In this document: one piece after another, positions 21,751 through 31,422 of the stretch
Position numbering within the stretch: the first letter of the stretch is position 1
How the letters are laid out: every line of letters begins with the position of its first letter
Virus record (IMG/VR): IMGVR_UViG_3300021964_000229
Location: 1-35,184 of that record
Reading direction: 5' to 3' (one strand)
Source of the DNA: a virus
DNA: 35,184 nucleotides
Translations under genes and position numbers: made by a program
The notes under the pieces: generated by a model
What the model saw: the letters and a program-made list of their open reading frames with translations, nothing else
The model's database searches: none
Told to the model about the DNA's origin: nothing

Positions 21751-21770
21751 GGAGGGGGTTTTCCCCCTCC
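21751..21770 (+). terminator. Terminator-like hairpin after the capsid gene
   Basis: GGAGGGGG-TTTT-CCCCCTCC forms a perfect eight-pair stem 13 bases after the capsid stop, followed by TTAACTAAT. Transcription would partly stop here, giving more capsid mRNA than tail mRNA. Confidence 0.8.
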
Positions 21771-21795
21771 TTAACTAATAAACAGAGGAACAAAA

Positions 21796-22032
21796 ATGTC
21801 AGAAGTTTTTAAAGAAGGTGTTAAAAAATATTCTATGCCAAAAACTTTAAAGATGCACAACAGAAGTCAAAACAATATGGATATTTCACGAGGTGGTGGA
21901 AAGAAACAAAGTAAGACAACTTCTGGTGGTGATCGTAAAATGAAGATTGGCTATAGACCAGATGGAGATCAAGGTTTAGCGATGCAAGACTCCGTAGATA
22001 AAATGATTGCAAAAGCAATCAAGAATGTATGA
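21796..22032 (+). CDS. Small basic protein after the capsid gene (78 aa)
   Basis: AGAGGA lies about six bases before the ATG. The product is basic and mostly disordered, with SMPKTLKMHNRSQNNMDISR and KIGYRPDGDQGLAMQDSVDK. There is no recognised domain. Its place between coat and connector genes suggests a minor head protein. The stop overlaps the next ATG by four bases. Confidence 0.65.
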   Translation: MSEVFKEGVKKYSMPKTLKMHNRSQNNMDISRGGGKKQSKTTSGGDRKMKIGYRPDGDQGLAMQDSVDKMIAKAIKNV

Positions 22033-22370
22033 CCAAAAAAATTAATTTTACAGGGAATGAATTTTCTCCTGTCAAAACAAGAATGCACATTGACTCTAGC
22101 GAAGGCAAGTATCATGTGGAGAATACACAAGATGTATCACGCATTCTTGAACGTAATAAGATTGAGCGAAATGCAGGACTATATAAAGTTAACGGAATGC
22201 AAGATGCAAAGATGTATAAGATTGCATCACTTCCATTAATTACAGTTCAACAATTAGCAAAAAAAGGGATTATGACAATGAGCGGTCAGTTAAGAGATCG
22301 TAAAAAATTTTTTCAATGGTTAAATGATCCAGAAAATGAAAAATTTAAAATTTATCCAAAGAAAGTTTAA
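22029..22370 (+). CDS. Conserved virion-region protein (113 aa)
   Basis: The 113-residue protein contains FHVENTQDV-type strands (SSEGKYHVENTQDVSRILER), then YKIASLPLITVQQLAKKGIM and a C-terminal FFQWLNDPENEKFKIYP. The LNDPEN...F ending resembles small proteins encoded between capsid and connector genes in many podophages, recalled without a search. The role is unknown, possibly head completion. It overlaps the previous gene by four bases, and the next ATG follows its stop immediately. Confidence 0.75.
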   Translation: MTKKINFTGNEFSPVKTRMHIDSSEGKYHVENTQDVSRILERNKIERNAGLYKVNGMQDAKMYKIASLPLITVQQLAKKGIMTMSGQLRDRKKFFQWLNDPENEKFKIYPKKV

Positions 22371-23000
22371 ATGGCACTAGATACCTACAATGAATTAAAA
22401 CTAGAGATAGCAAGTTTTTTAAATCGTGATGATTTAACAAGTCAACTTGATACCTTTATTGATTTAGCGGAAACACGCCACGCCAGAGATTTGCGTATTC
22501 GTGAAATGGAAGCTGTTGATACATCAATAACAACTGTTGCAGGTACACAGGAATATAATTTGCCAGATGGATATTTAGAATTGCGATATGTAATGTTACA
22601 AACATCACCATACACAACGCTACAATATATGTCTCCGACAGATTTCTTTCGTATATATAATGCAGGTGCAGGAAATGGGTTGCCTGTGTATTATACAATT
22701 ATAGGTAAAAAAATTTATTTAGGTCATGTTCCAGATGATGCTAATGTTTTAGAATTAGGATTTTTTAAAAGAGCAACAGCTCTATCAACAACAAATACAA
22801 CAAACGATATATTAACAAATTTTCCAGATTTATATTTATATGGTGCTTTAGCAGAAACGTCTCCGTTCTTAATGCAAGATGAACGATTAGCAGTATGGTC
22901 ATCATTATATAAAGAAGGAGTTAGAACAGCAAACGAGTCAGCACAAAGAGGTCGAGTATCTTCTGCTCCTTTGCAAATGTCAGCTAGAAGAGTTGTATGA
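22371..23000 (+). CDS. Head-tail connector/adaptor protein
   Basis: The 209-residue protein starts with helices (NELKLEIASFLNRDDLTSQL, then DLAETRHARDLRIREMEAVD). A beta-hairpin follows (TVAGTQEYNLPDGYLELRYV), and then LYLYGALAETSPFLMQDERL near the end. This is the layout of gp4/gp6-type adaptors that attach below the portal. It would form a ring that links portal to the stopper encoded next. The four-base overlap (ATGA) with that gene supports joint translation. Confidence 0.85.
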   Translation: MALDTYNELKLEIASFLNRDDLTSQLDTFIDLAETRHARDLRIREMEAVDTSITTVAGTQEYNLPDGYLELRYVMLQTSPYTTLQYMSPTDFFRIYNAGAGNGLPVYYTIIGKKIYLGHVPDDANVLELGFFKRATALSTTNTTNDILTNFPDLYLYGALAETSPFLMQDERLAVWSSLYKEGVRTANESAQRGRVSSAPLQMSARRVV

Positions 23001-24484
23001 TCGAGTTTGGACAACTGTTAGCAGATTTGCCTACACTAAAAAATGGTGGTGCAACAAAAGTTGATAATGTTATACCTTTAGCAAAAGGATACAAAAGCAT
23101 TCCTAGTTTTACTGCATTGAGTGGAACAGGATTAACGAATACACCTTGTGGTTTATTTACAAGCTTGTCAGCAGGTGGAACAACAAACTATGCAGGCGAT
23201 AGTGGTAAGTTGTATCAAATGGACAGTAGTTTTGTCTTTCAAGATAAATCTAAGCCATCTGGTTACAACGGATCAACAACAGCAGGTAGTAGAGACTTTT
23301 GGAGTATAACGCAATTTGGAGCAAACATTATTGCAACAAATGGTGCAGATAATATTCAAAAATTTGAAGAAGGTGTTGATACAGCATTTTCAGATCTTGT
23401 AAGTATAAAAGCAAAATACCTTGCTATTATAAGAGACTTTGTTTTTGCAGGTTATACAACAGAGTCTAGCACAGTTTACAACCAACGAGTTAAGTGGTCT
23501 GGATTAAATGACAGTTCAACTTGGACACCTAGTCAAACAACACAATCTGGATTTCAAGATATAGTTGGAAGTCATGGATCAATTCAATCAATTGTAGGTG
23601 GTGAGAGTTTTGGTATTATCTTTTTAGAAAGAGCAATTTATAGAGCCGATTATATTGGTACTCCATTAATATTTTCGTTCTCAAAGATAGCAGATTCAGT
23701 TGGTGCTTTTAGTCCACGATCAGTTGCATCTTTTGGTAACATGATATTCTTTCTTGCACAGGATGGTTTTTATAAACTAGAAGGCGGACAGAAGCTAACA
23801 CCAATAGGTAATGGTAAAATAGATGAGTTTTTCTTTCGTGATATTACAAGTAACTTTGAAGGTGTAACTTGTTCAATAGATCCAAACAATAGTATTGTTG
23901 TCTGGTCTTATCGAGGTGATGGTGCAACAGGTACAGGTTTTGTTAATAATAAATTATTAATTTATAATTTTGCTACCGATAAATGGTCAACAGGTAGTGG
24001 ACAGGATTTAACTTTTATTGCAAGTGCATCACAAGAAGCTTTTAATACATTAGAGAGTTTAGATGTTTTAGGATCATTAGATGGCTTGCCTAGATCATTG
24101 GATAGTTTCTTTTATGATGAAGGAGTTATTGGTCTTGCAGGTTTTAATGCCGACAAAAAATTTGGAAAATTCTTAGGTGCATCATTATCCGCAACTGTTG
24201 ATACAGCAGAGTTTGAGGGTGTAGACGGAAAAAGAAGTACATTAATAAATGCTATACCCATTGTTGATGCAAACGGAGAAAACACAACGATAACAGTAAC
24301 CCCACTTCATCGTTCTTCACAAGCAAATCAAGTTTCAGTTGGAACAGCAGTTACACAAAATACTTCTGGTAATTGTCCTCTACGAACAACAGATCGTTAT
24401 CATCGCTTGCGGATAAGTGTTAATGGTAATTTTACCAATATGCTAGGTGTTGATATAGATGCAAGACCAGAAGGTAGAAGGTAA
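22997..24484 (+). CDS. Stopper / DNA-stabilisation protein, beta-propeller-like
   Basis: The 495-residue protein begins LLADLPTLKNGGATKVDNVI and then alternates short strands and turns with repeated GNMIFFLAQDGFYKLEGGQK and WSTGSG-type blades, as in P22 gp10-like stabilisation proteins. They seal the connector after packaging and later carry the tail. The C-terminus has a beta domain (PEGRR end). It lies between the connector and a small tail protein with single-base overlaps. Interestingly, the fragment at 35104 resembles the start of the same functional class from another phage type. Confidence 0.8.
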   Translation: MIEFGQLLADLPTLKNGGATKVDNVIPLAKGYKSIPSFTALSGTGLTNTPCGLFTSLSAGGTTNYAGDSGKLYQMDSSFVFQDKSKPSGYNGSTTAGSRDFWSITQFGANIIATNGADNIQKFEEGVDTAFSDLVSIKAKYLAIIRDFVFAGYTTESSTVYNQRVKWSGLNDSSTWTPSQTTQSGFQDIVGSHGSIQSIVGGESFGIIFLERAIYRADYIGTPLIFSFSKIADSVGAFSPRSVASFGNMIFFLAQDGFYKLEGGQKLTPIGNGKIDEFFFRDITSNFEGVTCSIDPNNSIVVWSYRGDGATGTGFVNNKLLIYNFATDKWSTGSGQDLTFIASASQEAFNTLESLDVLGSLDGLPRSLDSFFYDEGVIGLAGFNADKKFGKFLGASLSATVDTAEFEGVDGKRSTLINAIPIVDANGENTTITVTPLHRSSQANQVSVGTAVTQNTSGNCPLRTTDRYHRLRISVNGNFTNMLGVDIDARPEGRR

Positions 24485-24810
24485 TGGCTAATCAATTTCT
24501 TAATGTGCCATTATCAATGCCAGACCAAGCACAGCACTTACGATTAGTCAGTACGACTTTGAATAATGTGATGGATGGTAAAATAAATAGTACAGGAAGT
24601 GTAACACTAACTGCTTCTAATACGACAACTACATTAACAGATGCTCGTATTGGTGGTGATAGTGTTATTGTATTTATGCCTATTACTTCTAATGGTGCAA
24701 CAGCATTTCAAAATCTGTTTGTATCAGCACGCACAAGTGGATCAGCAACTTTAACTCATGCGAGTTCTAGTAATGCCGATCAAAACTTTGCGTACGCTGT
24801 TATTGGATGA
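24484..24810 (+). CDS. Small beta-rich tail protein (108 aa)
   Basis: The 108-residue protein starts ANQFLNVPLSMPDQAQHLRL, then has Thr/Ser-rich strands (GSVTLTASNTTTTLTDARIG) ending in FAYAVIG. This resembles short beta-sandwich tail-spike or fibre-head domains. Its ATG overlaps the stopper stop and its TGA overlaps the next gene. It is probably a minor tail component. Confidence 0.75.
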   Translation: MANQFLNVPLSMPDQAQHLRLVSTTLNNVMDGKINSTGSVTLTASNTTTTLTDARIGGDSVIVFMPITSNGATAFQNLFVSARTSGSATLTHASSSNADQNFAYAVIG

Positions 24811-25196
24811 TTTGTCATATACCAAAAAAAGATATTGATTTTGTCTGGAAGGATTGCAAACCTTTTTTAGAAAAAGCTTTGGATGATACATACAGTATTG
24901 ATGATGTTTACACGAATTTACAAAAAGATTTATTCCAACTTTGGATAAGTTGGCAAGGTGGTGTGGAGTGTGCTGTCATAACAGAAATGGCACAGTATCC
25001 ACAAAAGAAAATACTAAGATACTTTCTCGCAGGAGGAAAAAATTTAGGTCAATGGTTGACCGAGATACAAGAGCGAATAGAAAAATTTGCAAAACGTAAT
25101 GGTTGTGATGCTGTGGAAGTTGCAGGTCGCAAAGGGTGGATTAAAAAACTAAAGGGTTACAGTTCACCTGTTTTTATAATTAGAAAAGAAATATGA
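24807..25196 (+). CDS. GNAT-fold-like phage protein (129 aa)
   Basis: The protein has DFVWKDCKPFLEKALDDTYS, QLWISWQGGVECAVITEMAQ and KKILRYFLAGGKNLGQWLTE, then RNGCDAVEVAGRKGWIKKLK and GYSSPVFIIRKE. This alternating strand/helix pattern is the GNAT-type acetyltransferase-like fold of small proteins found in many podophage tail regions. The acetyl-CoA loop is not clearly conserved, so enzymatic activity is doubtful. It may be a structural or assembly factor. Four-base overlap with the gene before. Confidence 0.75.
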   Translation: MICHIPKKDIDFVWKDCKPFLEKALDDTYSIDDVYTNLQKDLFQLWISWQGGVECAVITEMAQYPQKKILRYFLAGGKNLGQWLTEIQERIEKFAKRNGCDAVEVAGRKGWIKKLKGYSSPVFIIRKEI

Positions 25197-25203
25197 GAAT
25201 ATA

Positions 25204-26022
25204 ATGTCAAAAGGATCTTCACCAACAAATGTAACAACGACTACTTCGGCAGAGCCAAGTGAGTTTATTAAACCATACTATCAACAAGCAATAGATTATG
25301 GACAGGATTTGTTTGAGTCACAAACACCTCAATATTTTCCAGAAGCAACTTATACAAACTTTGCACCACAAACGGAAACTGCTCTACAGCTTGCACAAGC
25401 AAGAGCGATAGGTGGTAATCCATTATTAGGATCAGCACAAAATGAAATAAATAGTATCTTACAAGGCAACTATTTAAATCCATCAAGTAATCCTTTTTTA
25501 CAAGGTGTAGCAAATCAAGTTTCGGATGATGTAACAAGCAGAGTTAATTCACAATTTACAAAAGCAGGAAGATTAGGCTCTGGTGCAAATCAAGAAATAT
25601 TAACAAGAGAATTAGCAGACGCACAAAATAGATTATATGCCGATAACTTTGCACAGGAACGTAATAGACAATTCCAAGCAACGCAATTAGCACCACAACT
25701 CGCACAAGCCGATTATGATGATATTAATGCGTTATCTAATGTAGGACAAACACGAGAAAGTTTAGAAATGGCTAAACTACAAGATGCGATTGGTAGATTT
25801 GATTTTGAACAACAAAGACCCTTTCTTAAACTTAGAGAATATCTTGGTACTCTTGGTGCAAACGTACCAACAACTACTGCAAGTACACAACCAGTCTTTA
25901 GAAACACAGGTGCAGGATTACTTGGTGGAGCAATGACAGGTGCAAAACTTGGTGGTCAAATATCTGGTCTTAGTCCGATGATGGGTGCAATTGGTGGTGG
26001 ATTACTTGGAGGATTTTTCTAA
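25204..26022 (+). CDS. Internal virion / ejection protein (272 aa)
   Basis: The protein is Gln/Ala/Asn-rich and helical (ALQLAQARAIGGNPLLGSAQ, then FAQERNRQFQATQLAPQLAQ). It ends in a Gly-rich hydrophobic tail (GAIGGGLLGGFF) resembling membrane-inserting glycine zippers. Similar proteins in P22- and T7-like phages are ejected with DNA and help form the channel through the cell envelope. It starts seven bases after the GNAT-like gene and shares a base with the next start (TAATG). Confidence 0.75.
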   Translation: MSKGSSPTNVTTTTSAEPSEFIKPYYQQAIDYGQDLFESQTPQYFPEATYTNFAPQTETALQLAQARAIGGNPLLGSAQNEINSILQGNYLNPSSNPFLQGVANQVSDDVTSRVNSQFTKAGRLGSGANQEILTRELADAQNRLYADNFAQERNRQFQATQLAPQLAQADYDDINALSNVGQTRESLEMAKLQDAIGRFDFEQQRPFLKLREYLGTLGANVPTTTASTQPVFRNTGAGLLGGAMTGAKLGGQISGLSPMMGAIGGGLLGGFF

Positions 26023-27512
26023 TGGTAAGTTATATTGACAACAGTAGTGGATTTAGAGGTTATCAATTTGATCCGAGTAAAGGTATTTTTTCATCACCTA
26101 CTTACACAGGTAACACAAGAATTCCATTGCAAAATAATGCAACAATGAGCGTAGGTATAGGTAATAACAGAGGAACAGGTAGATCTTATTTAGACAATGT
26201 TTACGGATTAAGTACAAATCCTAATATTCAAGCTAATCCCCCAAGTAATTTTAGAACGAAAAACGCAATAGCAAGAGGATTGTTTGATAATAGGTTTTCA
26301 GCTTTGCCAAAACAACAAGCAGGATTTTCCTCTTTAGGACAGCAACAAAATGCAATGGGTTTAGTTCCTAAACCTGTAAATCAATCTGCAAATGTACCAT
26401 CAAATAGACAACCGCCTTTAGCAGTTGCCAATAATATGATGAATAATCAAAAACCTTCTACAGTCAAAAAAGTAGGACAAGGTTTATTAGATTTTGCTTC
26501 ATCACCTTATGGATCTGGATTTGCACAAGGCTTGTTAAATGCAAGTGCTTACTCTCCTATGCCTGTTAGTTTTGGACAAGCTCTAGGTCAAGCAATGGCA
26601 GAAGCAGATAAAAGTGTTGATAGAGATTACCAAAAAGAACAAGACAAATTTCTTAACGAATTAAAATCAAGAGAAGATAGCAGAACGCAAGAAAAATTTG
26701 ATAAAGAAATGTCATTATTAGATCAATCAATATTAGATAATGAACAAGTAAAAGGTATTTTAAAAGATACAAGAATGTCTGATTTTGACTCTGACAGAGA
26801 TTATTATAGATCAGTAGGTAATGAATTATTAAAATTAGGTAAAATAAACGAAGCAAAAGAATTTATGGCTTTGGCACAACCTAAAGATCAAATTGAATTA
26901 CGAAGAGATATTATAAGTGCAAACAAAGAAGAGCAAAAGGTATTTAAAGATGTCAAAAAAGCAATAGATAATTATCGTGGCTTACAAGCCGCACTTCGTG
27001 GAAGTGATGGATCGTCAGCATACGCAACAATGATTAAGTTTATTAAAGGCTTAGATGACTCTGTTGTTCGTGAGGGTGAAGTAAGAAGTTTTGAAAACTT
27101 TCAAGGTGTTTACAATAAATTAAAAATTGAAATTGATAAGGCACAAGGTTTAGGATTTCCACCAGAAACTAAATCAACTATTGCTAATTTATCTAATGAA
27201 ACTTTTACAGCCTTAATTGAAGATTATAATAATTACAAACAACAAAAATCAGAAGGCATTTATGGACAATTAGGATTGTCACCAGAATTAATTTTTTCTG
27301 GGTTTAATACATCTTATATTGATGGTGAATTAAACAAAAGTTACACCGCAGAAGATTTTTCTACACAAGCAATGTACGATGAATTTGGACAACTTGGTGA
27401 TGTAAAAAGAAGATTTAAAGATAAATCCGATGAAGAAATAGAAGAATATATAAAGACAGCCGATCCGTTAGAAGTTCAGCACTTTATTAATCTAGGTTTT
27501 GTTGATCAATAA
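26022..27512 (+). CDS. Internal virion / ejection protein (496 aa)
   Basis: The first third is low-complexity, rich in Gly, Asn and Pro. A helical segment follows with SPYGSGFAQGLLNASAYSPM and FGQALGQAMAEADKSVDRDY. A long helical half comes next (QKEQDKFLNELKSREDSRTQ onward) that reads as coiled coil. It has no enzyme motif. Together with the genes before and after it fits the set of three ejection proteins of short-tailed phages. The gap to the next gene is 13 bases with an AAGGAAT site. Confidence 0.75.
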   Translation: MVSYIDNSSGFRGYQFDPSKGIFSSPTYTGNTRIPLQNNATMSVGIGNNRGTGRSYLDNVYGLSTNPNIQANPPSNFRTKNAIARGLFDNRFSALPKQQAGFSSLGQQQNAMGLVPKPVNQSANVPSNRQPPLAVANNMMNNQKPSTVKKVGQGLLDFASSPYGSGFAQGLLNASAYSPMPVSFGQALGQAMAEADKSVDRDYQKEQDKFLNELKSREDSRTQEKFDKEMSLLDQSILDNEQVKGILKDTRMSDFDSDRDYYRSVGNELLKLGKINEAKEFMALAQPKDQIELRRDIISANKEEQKVFKDVKKAIDNYRGLQAALRGSDGSSAYATMIKFIKGLDDSVVREGEVRSFENFQGVYNKLKIEIDKAQGLGFPPETKSTIANLSNETFTALIEDYNNYKQQKSEGIYGQLGLSPELIFSGFNTSYIDGELNKSYTAEDFSTQAMYDEFGQLGDVKRRFKDKSDEEIEEYIKTADPLEVQHFINLGFVDQ

Positions 27513-27525
27513 GGAATAAAAAAAT

Positions 27526-29046
27526 ATGGCTACAAAAAATATAAGTGTTTCTCAAATAAGGGATGATATTAATCCTTCTACAGTACAACAAAATATACCA
27601 AGAAAAAATAGTGATATTACAAATTTTGCTAGAACTATTCTTGGTCAAGGAACTCTACTTGGTTTTGGTGATGAGTTAGAAGCAGGTGTAAGAAATATTT
27701 TTGATAAAAGAGGATACGGAGAAATTTTAGATGAAGTGCAAGGAGAACTTAAACAATTTAAAAAAGATCGACCTGTAGCTTCTGTTGTATCCGAAATTGC
27801 AGGATCACTTCCTAGTGGTGCATTAGGGATTGGTAAAACACTTGTAAAAACCGCAGTTAAATCTGGTGGACTTGGTGCAATTTATGGAGCAGGTGCAACG
27901 GATACATCTGATACAGAAACATTAGGAGAAGAAGCAACAAAAAGAATTCAAAATGCTGTGAACTCTGCTGTGTTTAGTGCAGGTGTTGGTGCAGGAGCTC
28001 AAAAATTATTTAAGACAAGTAAAGAAGCAAAAAAATTATTAGATAAAGGTGTTAAACTTTCTCCTGCACAAACAATAGATGGAGTTGTTGGATCTGGGTT
28101 ACGAAAAATAGAAGAAGCTTTAACAAGTATTCCTGTTTTAGGCACATCCAGTATGATGCAAAATGTAAAAAGAACTTTTAATATTGCTGTAGCAAATGAA
28201 ATAGGAAAACCAATTGGTGTTGTTATTCCAAAAAATACACCTTTAAAAGATGTGTCCAAAATTTTAACACAAAAAATAAAAACAGCTATTGATGATTCTG
28301 CGGAAAATTTAATTTTAAAATCACCAGATGAGTTACTTGATAATATTATTGTAGGAATTAAAAACTCTAAAGCCGATCCAAAAATTATAAATAGAGAAAT
28401 AAAAAAATTTAATGATGTCTTTATGCGAGACATAAAAATTACTCCAGAAGGTTTTATTAAAGGTGGTAGTATTCAAAAACTAGATGAGTATTTACGAGCA
28501 TTAGGTAAAGATTTTGCAGATGCCGATAATTATGATTTACGATTAATTTCAGATGTATTTAATAAAAGTGCAGATGATTTAGCAAATGCATTAAAAAAAG
28601 ATAGTGGTGAAAGTGTTTACAATACTTATAAAGCATCTAAAAATGCATATAAAAATTTAAACATTTTTAATAAAGCAACACTTAGCTCAACAACTAAAGA
28701 AGGGTTTGAGCCTAGTCAACTTATAAAATCAAACATGATAAATGATCCAACAAAAGGTAAAGTTGGAACAATTTTAGGTAAAGGTGAATTACAAGACATA
28801 GCACAAACAGGTCAAACTGTTATTGGAAAAACTGTACCAGATAGTGGTACAGTAACACGAGGGATTGTAGGTGGCGGTTTGTTAGGTGCTTCATCGTTTG
28901 ATCCAATTACAGGTGGAATAGGTGCAATGGGTTTACTTGCATATAAAAATCCATTTTTAAGAAATGCATTAATTGGTGGAAAAGGAATAACAAAAGCTTC
29001 TCCATATTTAGGATCAACATTAGGTGAAAGGATTGGTTTAAAATGA
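27526..29046 (+). CDS. Internal virion / ejection protein with Gly-rich membrane segments (506 aa)
   Basis: The 506-residue protein has an early ILGQGTLLGFGDELEAGVRN. It then has alternating hydrophobic Gly/Ala stretches (EIAGSLPSGALGIGKTLVKT, SGGLGAIYGAGATD) and a long charged helical middle. A second Gly-rich end (GIVGGGLLGASSFDPITGGI) follows. This is usual for the largest ejection protein, which spans the envelope during DNA entry. No lytic transglycosylase motif is evident. The last four bases overlap the fibre gene. Confidence 0.75.
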   Translation: MATKNISVSQIRDDINPSTVQQNIPRKNSDITNFARTILGQGTLLGFGDELEAGVRNIFDKRGYGEILDEVQGELKQFKKDRPVASVVSEIAGSLPSGALGIGKTLVKTAVKSGGLGAIYGAGATDTSDTETLGEEATKRIQNAVNSAVFSAGVGAGAQKLFKTSKEAKKLLDKGVKLSPAQTIDGVVGSGLRKIEEALTSIPVLGTSSMMQNVKRTFNIAVANEIGKPIGVVIPKNTPLKDVSKILTQKIKTAIDDSAENLILKSPDELLDNIIVGIKNSKADPKIINREIKKFNDVFMRDIKITPEGFIKGGSIQKLDEYLRALGKDFADADNYDLRLISDVFNKSADDLANALKKDSGESVYNTYKASKNAYKNLNIFNKATLSSTTKEGFEPSQLIKSNMINDPTKGKVGTILGKGELQDIAQTGQTVIGKTVPDSGTVTRGIVGGGLLGASSFDPITGGIGAMGLLAYKNPFLRNALIGGKGITKASPYLGSTLGERIGLK

Positions 29047-31088
29047 CAGTTAGTAATTATTCAACAACATCATCAAATAATACTTCTATTAATAGTGTTA
29101 GTATTGCAGAAGGAATGCCACCTTCTAACGTCAACAATGCTATTAGAAATGAATTATCTGATTTAAGAACATATTTAAATGACAGCCAATGGTTTATAGT
29201 CGGAGATCGAGATGGTGCTTGTACCTTTACTAGAGCTTCGGCAACCTCTGTAACTGTTGCATCAACGAATGTAATTACAGATTATCATCAACACCGAAGA
29301 GTAAAAGTTGTAGGAAGTAACTCTGGCACTTTGTATGGTAAGATTGCATCATCTTCCTTTAGTACAAATAGTACAATTAATTTTACTTTTGATAGCGGAA
29401 CAATTTCATCAAGTGACTCTACAGTCGATGTATATGTTGGATCACCTTATGTAAATCCTGCTGTTCCTGTTGTTGATGAAGATGATATGGCAAGTAATAG
29501 TTCTATTTTAGCACCTTCACAACAATCAGTAAAAGCTTACTCTGATAGTGCAACACAAACTTTAACAAACAAAACTTTAACAAGTCCAACTTTAACAAGT
29601 CCAGTTCTTAATACTTCATTATCTGGAACAGCTTTTAAAGATGAAGATGATATGTCAAGTGATAGTGCGACTGCTGTTGCATCACAACAAAGTATTAAAG
29701 CATTTGTTGAAAGCCAAATTACTGCACAAGATTTAGATGTTAGCGATGGCTCTTCGACAATAGCTATTGATCTTGATAGTGAGACTTTAGGCATACTTGG
29801 TGGCACAGGGTTAACGTCAAGTGCATCTGGTAATAATGTTACTCTTGCTATTGACGGAACAGTAGTTACCGAAAGCTCTACTGACACTCTAACAAACAAA
29901 ACTATTTCTGGTAGCTCTAACACATTATCTAACATTGCTAATTCAAGTCTTACTAATTCATCTATAACTGTAACTGACGGATCATCTTCAACTGCAACTG
30001 CTCTTGGTGGTACAATTACTTATGCGGCAGGAGAAGGTTTAGATGTAGCAGAGTCTAGTGGTACAATTACTTATTCTGGAGAAGATGCAACAGTATCAAA
30101 TAAAGGTATCGCATCTTTTGATACAAATAACTTTAGTGTTTCTAGTGGAGCAGTAAGTATTAAAACAGCAGGTGTTGGCAACACACAAGTTGCAACAGGA
30201 ATTGATGCTACTAAAATTGCAGATGGAAGTGTAACAAACACAGAGTTTCAATACATTGGTGGATTAACAAGTGATGCACAAACACAATTAACTGGTAAAC
30301 TAACTGCAAGTAATAACCTTAGTGATGTTTCCTCTGCTTCTACTTCAAGAACAAATCTTGGTCTTGGCACAATATCAACACAGGCTAGTAATTCAGTTTC
30401 TATAACTGGTGGCTCTATAAGTGGTTTATCTTTGCCAACAGCAGACACCGAAGCAAGTTCAAAACTGTATGTTGATAATGCAATCGCAGGAATGAGAACA
30501 AGAATTATTACTAAGGTTGCTACAACAGGTAATGTTAATTTAACAAATGGTTTAGAAAATGGAGATTCTATTGATGGTATAACTCTTTCTACTGGCGATA
30601 AAATTTTAGTTAAATCACAAACAGACGCAACAGAGAATGGTGTTTATATTTCTCCTAGCTCTGGTACTGCATCAAGAGATACAAATTATGACACAGTAGA
30701 AGAACTTGCAGGTCAAATGATTGTTGTCCAACAAGGCTCAACAAATGCAGATAAAATATTTTTATGTACTACTGATAATTCTGGCTCAATAGGAAGTGTA
30801 GATATTGTGTTCTCACAAGTTACACCTGCAAATCAAGGTACTGTCCAAAGCGTAGCTGTGGCAGACGCAGGATCAAGTGAATTTACAGTTACAGGAAGTC
30901 CAATTACATCATCTGGCACAATTAACTTGGCAGTTAATTCTATTAACGCAACTAAAATTGGTAGTGGGAATGTTGATAATACAGAACTAGGTTACTTAAA
31001 CGGAGTGACCTCAAATATACAAACGCAACTAGACAATTCAGCATCATTGGGTGATGCCATTAGTTTTGCAGTTGCATTAGGTAGTTAA
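29043..31088 (+). CDS. Main tail fibre / tailspike (681 aa)
   Basis: The 681-residue protein starts with SIAEGMPPSNVNNAIRNELS and a first beta domain, the conserved virion-attachment end of marine phage fibres. DEDDMASNSSILAPSQQSVK and TLTNKTLTSPTLTSPVL repeat-like segments follow, and then similar motifs again (DEDDMSSDSATAVASQQSIK). The C-terminal part has another attachment-like module (SLPTADTEASSKLYVDNAIA) and NLTNGLENGDSIDGITLSTG. The long Ser/Thr/Asn-rich shaft probably trimerises. It overlaps the ejection gene by four bases. Confidence 0.85.
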   Translation: MTVSNYSTTSSNNTSINSVSIAEGMPPSNVNNAIRNELSDLRTYLNDSQWFIVGDRDGACTFTRASATSVTVASTNVITDYHQHRRVKVVGSNSGTLYGKIASSSFSTNSTINFTFDSGTISSSDSTVDVYVGSPYVNPAVPVVDEDDMASNSSILAPSQQSVKAYSDSATQTLTNKTLTSPTLTSPVLNTSLSGTAFKDEDDMSSDSATAVASQQSIKAFVESQITAQDLDVSDGSSTIAIDLDSETLGILGGTGLTSSASGNNVTLAIDGTVVTESSTDTLTNKTISGSSNTLSNIANSSLTNSSITVTDGSSSTATALGGTITYAAGEGLDVAESSGTITYSGEDATVSNKGIASFDTNNFSVSSGAVSIKTAGVGNTQVATGIDATKIADGSVTNTEFQYIGGLTSDAQTQLTGKLTASNNLSDVSSASTSRTNLGLGTISTQASNSVSITGGSISGLSLPTADTEASSKLYVDNAIAGMRTRIITKVATTGNVNLTNGLENGDSIDGITLSTGDKILVKSQTDATENGVYISPSSGTASRDTNYDTVEELAGQMIVVQQGSTNADKIFLCTTDNSGSIGSVDIVFSQVTPANQGTVQSVAVADAGSSEFTVTGSPITSSGTINLAVNSINATKIGSGNVDNTELGYLNGVTSNIQTQLDNSASLGDAISFAVALGS

Positions 31089-31100
31089 GGAGAGAAATAC

Positions 31101-31421
31101 ATGGCTAATAATTTTTCTGATGCTAGTGCTACAATTTCAAATTCTTCTTTAACCGATATATTTACTGCATCTAATAAGTCTATGGTAATAGCAGGGGTTG
31201 TTTCTAATACAGGAACATCAGCCGTAAATATTTCAATTAAGAAGTATGACAATTCAGCAACAGCAACTTTTACAATAATCAAAGATGCACCTTTACCTGT
31301 TGGAAGTAGTTTAGAAGTTCCTAAGATCGTTCTAAATACATCTGATAAGGTACAGGCACAATCAGACAACGCAAGTGGTAATATTGATGTTGTATTACAA
31401 CTTTTAACAGACGTAGCATAA
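31101..31421 (+). CDS. Small beta-sandwich tail protein (106 aa)
   Basis: AAGGAGAG precedes the ATG. The 106-residue protein is all beta (SMVIAGVVSNTGTSAVNISI, then SLEVPKIVLNTSDKVQAQSD), like the small accessory beta domains encoded beside fibre genes in marine phages. It probably decorates the tail or fibre base. The next gene starts one base after its stop. Confidence 0.7.
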   Translation: MANNFSDASATISNSSLTDIFTASNKSMVIAGVVSNTGTSAVNISIKKYDNSATATFTIIKDAPLPVGSSLEVPKIVLNTSDKVQAQSDNASGNIDVVLQLLTDVA

Positions 31422-31422
31422 T